DNA from: an uncultured Desulfohalobiaceae bacterium
Lineage (GTDB): Bacteria > Desulfobacterota > Desulfovibrionia > Desulfovibrionales > Desulfonatronovibrionaceae
NCBI GenBank assembly: GCA_913055195.1
Contig: CAJXJU010000104.1
Location: 1 to 5,600, forward strand
Direction of reading: 5' to 3'
Length of the DNA: 5,600 nucleotides
This document shows, piece after piece, positions 1-5,600 of this stretch (position 1 is the stretch's first letter; every line of letters begins with the position of its first letter). The notes below the pieces were generated by a model. The model saw only the letters and a list, made by a program, of their open reading frames with translations, was not told the origin of the DNA and did no database searches. The position numbers were made by a program, and so were the translations under genes.

Positions 1-109
1 TGGCGATTTAAGCCAATGCGGATCGTTTCCTGAAAACTGAATACACAGATAATTCGACCATGTAACTAATTGAAAATATTGAACATTTTTTTAACTCAGA
101 AAGTTGAGT
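1..109 (+). repeat. Left arm of a ~109-nt imperfect inverted repeat flanking the operon
   Basis: Read on the plus strand, this stretch aligns to the reverse complement of 5482-5589 with 92 identical positions, 16 mismatches and one single-base gap (T31), about 84% by hand alignment. Identity is concentrated in blocks: 1-17, 21-30, 32-39, 51-56, 71-76, 78-91 and 93-109. The spacers between them diverge. The inner end carries a hairpin, TAACTCA/TGAGTTA (92-98 with 105-111). The arm starts at the window edge, so it may extend further left. It lies just downstream of the lptB stop codon. No open reading frame, tRNA-like fold or transposase is seen in it. The family is not recognised; a dispersed intergenic repeat is the simplest reading. 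Confidence 0.85.
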
Positions 110-121
110 TACCAACTTAAT

Positions 122-859
122 TTATAGCCGAAAAGATTCTCCCAGATAGACTTTTCTGGCCTTTGAATCAACAATAATCTCATCCGGGGTTCCATTCAAA
201 ATTATCCGCCCGTCATAGACTAAATAAGCCCGGTCACAAATACGCAAGGTCTCACGCACATTGTGGTCTGAAATAAGCACGCCAATGTTCTTTTTTTTCA
301 ATCGCAAAATTATTTTCTGAATATCATCAACAGCAATGGGGTCTATGCCCGCAAATGGCTCGTCAAGGAGCATAAACTTTGGATCCTGGATCAGGGCCCT
401 GGCAATTTCCAGTCTTCTTCTCTCTCCACCTGACAAAAATGATGCCTTTTGACCCGCCAGCTTCTGGATACCTAGTTCTTGCATCAGTTGCCGGGCCTTT
501 TGCTCCTGTTCCATGGAACTTAAGGAAGTATATTCCAGAATAAGTTTCAAATTTTCTTTCACAGTTAATTTTTTAAATACTGAACTTTCCTGAGGCAAAT
601 AACTAAGACCAAGTTTTGCTCTTCTGGGTAAAGACAGGTTAGTCACATCTTTTTTATCCACAAATACCTGTCCCCTGGTCGGAGCGATTATTCCCACCAA
701 CATATAAAAAGTTGTGGTCTTGCCGGCTCCATTAGGCCCCAGAAGTCCTACTATCTCGCCCTGCGAAAGTTCCAGGGAAATGCCCCGCACTACTTCTCGC
801 ATGCCATATTGCTTATGCAAATCCAGTGCCTTCAGCTCACCAGACAAACTTCCGTCCAC
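122..859 (-). CDS. lptB: LptB, ATPase of the LPS export ABC transporter
   Basis: Cytoplasmic ATP-binding subunit that, with LptF/LptG, extracts LPS from the inner membrane and pushes it onto the LptC-LptA bridge. All ABC motifs are present, numbered from the GTG start: Walker A GPNGAGKTT at 41-49 (K47), Q-loop YLPQ with Q90, signature LSGGERRR at 142-149, Walker B MLLDEP with catalytic E167, D-loop AGID, and H-loop SDH with H199. At 245 residues it has the usual family length, and the motif spacing matches LptB rather than a generic importer ATPase. I chose GTG at 859 because GGAGG (868-872) sits 8 nt upstream; a TTG at 874 in the same frame would overlap that ribosome-binding site. It is the last gene of the operon in the window. 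LptF and LptG are not nearby. In related genomes rpoN usually follows, but here the inverted-repeat arm begins within 13 nt of the stop codon. Confidence 0.96.
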   Translation of the reverse strand: MDGSLSGELKALDLHKQYGMREVVRGISLELSQGEIVGLLGPNGAGKTTTFYMLVGIIAPTRGQVFVDKKDVTNLSLPRRAKLGLSYLPQESSVFKKLTVKENLKLILEYTSLSSMEQEQKARQLMQELGIQKLAGQKASFLSGGERRRLEIARALIQDPKFMLLDEPFAGIDPIAVDDIQKIILRLKKKNIGVLISDHNVRETLRICDRAYLVYDGRIILNGTPDEIIVDSKARKVYLGESFRL

Positions 860-867
860 ATTCGAAT

Positions 868-872
868 CCTCC
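868..872 (-). promoter_or_regulatory. Ribosome-binding site that decides the lptB start
   Basis: A GGAGG on the minus strand lies 8 nt before the GTG at 859. It overlaps the in-frame TTG at 874-872, which makes that TTG an unlikely start. The ATG codons at 881 and 861 are out of frame with LptB. The gap between lptA and lptB (860-943) otherwise holds the tail of the 8-bp repeat and a small AGGTC/GACCT hairpin (885-889 with 897-901). Confidence 0.7.
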
Positions 873-937
873 AATTTTCATGACAGGTCAGATATGGACC
901 TATCCCTACAACATCCCGCCAGCGTCCTGCTTCTCTA

Positions 938-969
938 CGCTTCCTATCTTCCTATCTTCCCATCTTCCT
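938..969 (-). repeat. 8-bp-period tandem repeat covering the lptA stop codon
   Basis: On the minus strand there are four consecutive octamers: AGGAAGAT (969-962), GGGAAGAT (961-954), AGGAAGAT (953-946) and AGGAAGCG (945-938). The first three differ at only one position. The TAG stop of lptA (946-944) is created by the junction of the third and fourth units, and the last residues of LptA (EDGKIGR) are encoded by the repeat. The unit resembles degenerate short-period repeats I associate with scattered intergenic DNA in environmental bacteria, but no family name can be given from this sequence alone. Confidence 0.8.
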
Positions 970-1549
970 GCAACCCGGGGGAAGTAAAAAATATGGCCTG
1001 GACTCTCTGTTTAGAGTTACCTATGACTTCAGAGGTATTCTTCTTAAGATTTAAAATGATGATTTTGCCACAAATCTTGTTCCTGCCCTCCATAACTCTT
1101 GGACTTCCTTCCATTCTGATCACTTTTGTTTCCGGGTCAAAGATAATCCTGTCACATTCCCCCCTTTTCCCCTCACGTAAAAAACGAACGTGGCCCTCAG
1201 CTACGATTTTGTCAATATCACCAGCGCCAGGTTGCAATTGGGCCTGATCTTTGCCTTCTGTTACCTGTTTCCTGTCCTCTGTCCCATGACCCCTGTCTCC
1301 CGCCCTCTGGCCCATGAAAAACACAAAAAGCTTATCTGACCAGAGCTCAAAATCCTGTCGCCAGACATAGACATTGCCTTCAAAAATCACCCTGTTCACC
1401 TTGCTTTGATAAACCATCTTATCAGAGGTAATTTTTGTGGGAGTCTCTTTGCTTCGACTGCCCTCAGCACCCATTTTTGTTTCCTCTGCCCATAGCATAG
1501 AACACAAACAAAAAAATATACATGCGAACACAATAAATTGTTTTTTCAT
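944..1549 (-). CDS. lptA: LptA, periplasmic LPS transport protein (OstA-like)
   Basis: Periplasmic beta-jellyroll protein that bridges LptC in the inner membrane to LptD in the outer membrane. I chose the ATG at 1549 because it starts a clear Sec signal peptide: MKK, then hydrophobic QFIVFACIFFCLCSML, with likely cleavage after WA at residue 21. AGGGA lies 10 nt upstream. A TTG at 1582 would put 11 polar residues ahead of the signal. The mature part shows OstA-type strands: ITSDKMVYQ, VIFEGNVYVW, LWSDKLFVFF, then IVAEGHVRF and VIRMEGSPRVM. Between LFVFF and IDKIVAEG lies a hydrophilic insert (about residues 79-106) encoded largely by a 7-bp-period repeat. The C-terminal residues LQEDGKIGR come from an 8-bp repeat. 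The length is 201 residues. It is separated from lptC by 56 nt and from lptB by 84 nt. Assignment rests on the fold pattern plus the lptC/lptB context, as LptA sequences diverge strongly. Confidence 0.88.
   Translation of the reverse strand: MKKQFIVFACIFFCLCSMLWAEETKMGAEGSRSKETPTKITSDKMVYQSKVNRVIFEGNVYVWRQDFELWSDKLFVFFMGQRAGDRGHGTEDRKQVTEGKDQAQLQPGAGDIDKIVAEGHVRFLREGKRGECDRIIFDPETKVIRMEGSPRVMEGRNKICGKIIILNLKKNTSEVIGNSKQRVQAIFFTSPGLQEDGKIGR
1247..1316 (-). repeat. 7-bp-period tandem repeat translated inside lptA
   Basis: On the minus strand from 1316 to 1247 the sequence divides into ten 7-nt units, each starting with C: CATGGGC, CAGAGGG, CGGGAGA, CAGGGGT, CATGGGA, CAGAGGA, CAGGAAA, CAGGTAA, CAGAAGG, CAAAGAT. 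They follow a loose purine-rich CAGRGGA-like consensus. The first nine units total 63 nt (21 codons), so that stretch keeps frame. It encodes roughly MGQRAGDRGHGTEDRKQVTEG, a charged, low-complexity segment placed between two predicted beta strands. The translated flavour (GQRA-DRG-TEDR) matches low-complexity peptides seen from degenerate 7-bp repeats in other environmental genomes; that comparison is from memory. Confidence 0.82.
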
Positions 1550-1571
1550 CTTTTTATTTTCCCTTGAATTT

Positions 1572-1583
1572 TTTGACGTCAAA
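1572..1583. other. 12-bp perfect palindrome in the lptC-lptA gap
   Basis: TTTGACGTCAAA reads identically on both strands and lies 23 nt upstream of the lptA ATG, in one of only two real gaps inside the operon. It could be a dimeric regulator site, but no matching -10 element or second copy is seen. A 12-bp palindrome can also occur by chance in AT-rich DNA. Confidence 0.3.
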
Positions 1584-1605
1584 TTTCACTGCCAGATTCA
1601 AAATT

Positions 1606-2191
1606 TTATGGTAAAGTCCTCCCAAAAATCGCGTTTACCCCGCCCACAGCCTCAATTGTTTCTGTTTCCAGGTTAATGACAGCTTTTTTTGCCTTTAATA
1701 CCATACCATGGTTACTTAACGAAGTCGAAGCATTTCCTCCCTGTGAAGCATCAAAACCTTTTCTCGCCTCCACAGGCCCATCTAAAAATATCTTTTTCAG
1801 TTTTCCTTTATACCTGGCTCTATTTGCCCTCAAACTTATATCCTCATAAAATGCTGTAACCTGTGGCCATAGTTCAGCCTCATCTTTCTGCTGATTAACC
1901 TTGCCCTGTGGCGCAAAAATATTCAACTTTTTCCTATCCTGGCCAACATAATAAACTATTCCTGGCTCATCTAAAAAAATTTCTTTTTTCTCTTCGCTAT
2001 AATTGGCTCTTTTAGCAGTAAGTTCCCGGATAATCTGTCCATCTTTCCCCTGTTTAAGGGTAATACCCTGTAGCGAAAGGTCAGCTGCCAGATCTTTTTT
2101 GATCTTTTGTATCTCAGGCGTAAAGCTTGATAACCAGCGCCAAATAAAAAACATCAACAACAAGCCAATAAAAAGAAACGGTATCGTCTTT

Positions 2192-2199
<8 letters not shown>
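1606..2199 (-). CDS. lptC: LptC, bitopic inner-membrane LPS transport protein
   Basis: LptC accepts LPS from LptB2FG and passes it to LptA. The protein has a short basic N-terminus (MLKK), one membrane helix at about residues 5-24 (TIPFLFIGLLLMFFIWRWLS), then a periplasmic domain of repeated beta strands: LQGITLKQ, RELTAKRANYSEEKKEIFLDEP, INIFAP-type NIFAPQGKVN, ISLRANRARYKGKLKKIFLDGPVEAR and AVINLETETIEAVGG. The DGPVEAR...MVLKAKKAVIN region matches the usual LptC ending but is split by about 18 extra residues (148-165) of low-complexity sequence. The length is 197 residues. The ATG lies inside the end of kdsC (8-nt overlap) with only a weak ribosome-binding site, suggesting translation coupled to kdsC. 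Identification combines topology, strand pattern and position between kdsC and lptA. Confidence 0.87.
1705..1758 (-). repeat. In-frame low-complexity insert in lptC with an 18-nt duplication
   Basis: This 54-nt stretch encodes residues 148-165 of LptC, GFDASQGGNASTSLSNHG. It sits between the strand ending in PVEAR and the strand starting MVLKAKK, which normally follow each other closely. On the minus strand ATGCTTC occurs twice, 18 nt (six codons) apart, giving the two DAS/NAS peptides. The part reading ATGCTTCGACTTCGTTAAGT resembles the GCTTCGACT(T/C)CGCTCAG type of dispersed repeat that I recall from many environmental genomes, here degenerate. The precise borders are my estimate. Confidence 0.5.
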
Positions 2200-3760
<1,561 letters not shown>

Positions 3761-3769
3761 AAAATTCTC

Positions 3770-5425
3770 CTATTTATTTTCATCTCCCTTCTTCAGACGC
3801 TGTCTAAGGGCTGCTCGCACAAATTCCCTGAATAGAGGATGGGCATGCATGGGATTAGACTTAAACTCTGGGTGAAATTGACAACCCACAAACCAGGGAT
3901 GCTCAGGAATCTCCACGATCTCAACCAGTGTTTCATCTGGAGAAAGGCCACTGATAATCATCCCTCCTTGCTCAAACTCCCCGGCAAACTTCTTGTTAAA
4001 CTCATAGCGATGTCGGTGCCTTTCCATGATTTCAGATGCCTGATAGGCCTCAAATGCCTTTGTTCCCTGCTTCAGGACACAAGGATAGGCTCCAAGACGC
4101 ATGGTCCCGCCTTTTTCACTATCTGCCTGCCGTTTCTGCACAGTCCTGGTTCGAAAATCATACCATTCTTTCATCAAATAGATAACCGGATAGGGAGTTG
4201 CTGAATCAAACTCTTCAGAATTGGCCTTTTCAAGGCCCAGCACATTCCGGGCAAACTCAATGACCGCGCATTGCATACCCAGACAAATGCCAAAGAAAGG
4301 AATTTTATTTTCACGGGCATATCTGATGGCCAGAATTTTCCCTTCCACGCCTCGTGAGCCAAATCCACCGGGCACCAATATACCATCTACTTCTTTAAGA
4401 CTTTCCGCAACATTTTCAGGGGTAAGTTCTTCTGCATTTATATATTTAAGATCAACAGCCAGATCATTGGCTACTCCGCCATGAACCAGAGCTTCATGTA
4501 AGCTTTTATACGACTCTTTCAAATTCACATATTTACCGACTATTCCAATACACACCCTGCCTCTGGGGTGACGAATCTTATAAACCAGGTCTTCCCACTT
4601 TTGCAGGTTGGGATTTTTGGCTGGCAAACGCAAGAGAATTGCTACCTTCTGGTCAATACCCTCTTCATACAGAGCCAGAGGAACCTCATAAATATTTTCA
4701 ACGTCAATGGCTGTAAAAACAGCGTCTTTATCCACATTACAAAAAAGAGCTATTTTAGCCTTAATTTCATCAGAAAGCTCTACTTCTGATCGACAAAGAA
4801 TAATATCAGGCTGAATCCCTATGCTTCGTAGTTCCTTGACACTATGCTGTGTAGGCTTGGTCTTTAGCTCACCAGCAGCGCGAATATAAGGCACCAGAGT
4901 CAGATGAATATATAAAACATTCTCCTTACCAAGATCATTTCTTAACTGTCTGATGGCTTCTAAAAATGGCTGTCCTTCAATATCTCCAACAGTGCCCCCA
5001 ATCTCAATAATGGCCACGTCTTCATCATTTTGAACTACACTTAAAATAGCATTCTTGATTTCATCGGTAATATGTGGAATAACCTGAACGGTCCCGCCCA
5101 GGTAATCCCCGCGCCTTTCCCTGGTAATGACTGAATAATAGATGCTGCCAGAAGTAAAATTGTTTATCTGGCTAAAAGGCTGATCAAGATAACGCTCATA
5201 ATGACCAAGATCCAGATCAGTCTCTGCTCCATCATCAGTGACATAAACCTCTCCATGTTGAAATGGGTTCATGGTGCCAGGATCAACATTAATATAAGGA
5301 TCTAATTTCTGAATGGTTACTTTCAGACCTCTGGCTTTAAGCAAAGCTCCCAATGACGCAGCAGCCAGACCTTTACCCAGAGAAGACAAAACCCCACCTG
5401 TAACAAAAATAAACTTTGTTTTCAT
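3770..5425 (-). CDS. pyrG: PyrG, CTP synthase (glutamine-hydrolysing)
   Basis: Makes CTP from UTP using ATP and ammonia released from glutamine. CTP is then used to activate Kdo as CMP-Kdo, which may explain its place ahead of kdsA. The N-terminal synthetase domain (about 1-270) has [13 protein letters not shown] (7-19), [22 protein letters not shown] (39-60) and [14 protein letters not shown] (141-154). The C-terminal class I glutamine amidotransferase domain (about 290-540) has PGGFGSRG (352-359), nucleophile C381 in GICLGMQ, and H518 and E520 in FHPE. All catalytic residues are present and the 551-residue length is typical. The ATG at 5425 begins directly at the conserved [16 protein letters not shown] (5435-5439) lies 9 nt upstream. 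It is the first gene of the operon visible here. Confidence 0.98.
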   Translation of the reverse strand: MKTKFIFVTGGVLSSLGKGLAAASLGALLKARGLKVTIQKLDPYINVDPGTMNPFQHGEVYVTDDGAETDLDLGHYERYLDQPFSQINNFTSGSIYYSVITRERRGDYLGGTVQVIPHITDEIKNAILSVVQNDEDVAIIEIGGTVGDIEGQPFLEAIRQLRNDLGKENVLYIHLTLVPYIRAAGELKTKPTQHSVKELRSIGIQPDIILCRSEVELSDEIKAKIALFCNVDKDAVFTAIDVENIYEVPLALYEEGIDQKVAILLRLPAKNPNLQKWEDLVYKIRHPRGRVCIGIVGKYVNLKESYKSLHEALVHGGVANDLAVDLKYINAEELTPENVAESLKEVDGILVPGGFGSRGVEGKILAIRYARENKIPFFGICLGMQCAVIEFARNVLGLEKANSEEFDSATPYPVIYLMKEWYDFRTRTVQKRQADSEKGGTMRLGAYPCVLKQGTKAFEAYQASEIMERHRHRYEFNKKFAGEFEQGGMIISGLSPDETLVEIVEIPEHPWFVGCQFHPEFKSNPMHAHPLFREFVRAALRQRLKKGDENK

Positions 5426-5481
5426 AGTTACCTGTCCTTTTTCCTTCTTATCCCGCTAGGTTCCTTTAAAAAGCTGACTCT
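5426..5481 (-). promoter_or_regulatory. pyrG leader between the repeat arm and the start codon
   Basis: This 56-nt leader is the unique DNA between the right repeat arm and pyrG. It is purine-rich close to the gene and carries the AAGGA ribosome-binding site at 5435-5439. No convincing -35/-10 pair or attenuator hairpin is seen in it. The operon promoter must therefore lie inside the repeat arm or further upstream. The best weak candidate in the arm is TGGTTA, 17 nt, TGTAAT on the minus strand, which is not strong enough to call. Confidence 0.3.
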
Positions 5482-5589
5482 ACTCAACTTTCTGAGTTGA
5501 AAAAATGTTCAATGTTTTCAGCTAATTACAAAGCCGAATTGTCAGAGTAACCAGTTTTCGGAAACGATCAATATTGGCTTAAATCGCCA
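5482..5589 (-). repeat. Right arm of the inverted repeat, upstream of pyrG
   Basis: Read on the minus strand, this is the partner of positions 1-109. Both arms begin TGGCGATTTAAGCCAAT at the outer side and end AACTCAGAAAGTTGAGT at the inner side. The inner end can fold as TCAACT/AGTTGA or as ACTCA/TGAGT; the two stems overlap and exclude each other. Similarity appears to start at 5589; the 11 outer bases to 5600 cannot be compared because the left arm meets the window edge. The arm lies 57 nt from the pyrG start, in the sense direction, so it may contain operon promoter elements. No coding potential is seen. Confidence 0.85.
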
Positions 5590-5600
5590 GAAAATCGTCT

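Noticed and set aside
1..15. Sigma-54 type promoter suggested by TGGC...GCCA in both arms
   Set aside because: The GG and GC elements are only 8 nt apart rather than 10, and no TTGC-like -12 element is present; it is better seen as a 4-bp stem.
92..111. Intrinsic terminator for the operon after lptB
   Set aside because: The hairpin is followed by A residues, not T residues, when read in the direction of the operon, so it lacks the U-tract of a standard terminator.
714..1247. Plus-strand open frames such as 714-1247, 2976-3515 and 3839-4204
   Set aside because: They run antisense to well-supported minus-strand genes, have no recognisable motifs, and their composition mirrors the opposite coding strand.
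938..1316. CRISPR array or other organised repeat-spacer system
   Set aside because: The repeats are contiguous, 7 or 8 bp long and degenerate, with no spacers and no cas genes in the window.
1550..1582. TTG start for lptA at 1582
   Set aside because: It adds a polar segment ahead of a typical signal peptide. The ATG at 1549 starts with MKK and a hydrophobic core.
4174..4386. Small minus-strand frame inside pyrG
   Set aside because: It lies wholly within pyrG in a different frame, with no ribosome-binding site or motif.

Overview
The window holds one compact operon, read entirely on the minus strand, from a Gram-negative (LPS-making) bacterium. In transcription order the genes are pyrG (CTP synthase), a small DUF2283 gene, kdsA, kdsC, lptC, lptA and lptB. 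From general knowledge, the order pyrG-kdsA-kdsC-lptC-lptA-lptB, usually followed by rpoN, is typical of Desulfovibrio-like Desulfobacterota. The moderate-to-low GC content suggests a lower-GC member of that group. The lineage is an inference from gene order; no species is recognisable.

Functionally the operon links the cytosolic supply of activated Kdo to LPS export. PyrG makes CTP, which is needed to form CMP-Kdo. KdsA makes Kdo-8-phosphate and KdsC dephosphorylates it to Kdo. LptB is the ATPase of the LPS extractor, LptC its bitopic inner-membrane partner and LptA the periplasmic bridge. Genes are packed tightly: kdsA/kdsC overlap by 11 nt, kdsC/lptC overlap by 8 nt, and gaps of 9 and 11 nt flank the DUF2283 gene. 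Only lptC-lptA (56 nt) and lptA-lptB (84 nt) have real gaps.

Layout from left to right: positions 1-109 are one arm of an imperfect inverted repeat. LptB, lptA, lptC, kdsC, kdsA, DUF2283 and pyrG follow, up to 5425. Positions 5426-5481 are the pyrG leader, and 5482-5589 are the other arm of the inverted repeat (about 84% identical by hand alignment). The whole operon is therefore enclosed by two inward-facing copies of a roughly 110-nt non-coding element that I do not recognise.

The other unusual theme is that the two periplasmic Lpt genes contain short repetitive DNA that is translated. LptA has a ten-unit 7-bp-period tract in a loop and an 8-bp-period tract that forms its C-terminus and stop codon. 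LptC has an 18-codon low-complexity insert near its C-terminus. Apart from these points and the solitary DUF2283 gene, the enzymes look intact and ordinary. I see no RNA genes, CRISPR array, transposase or phage gene.
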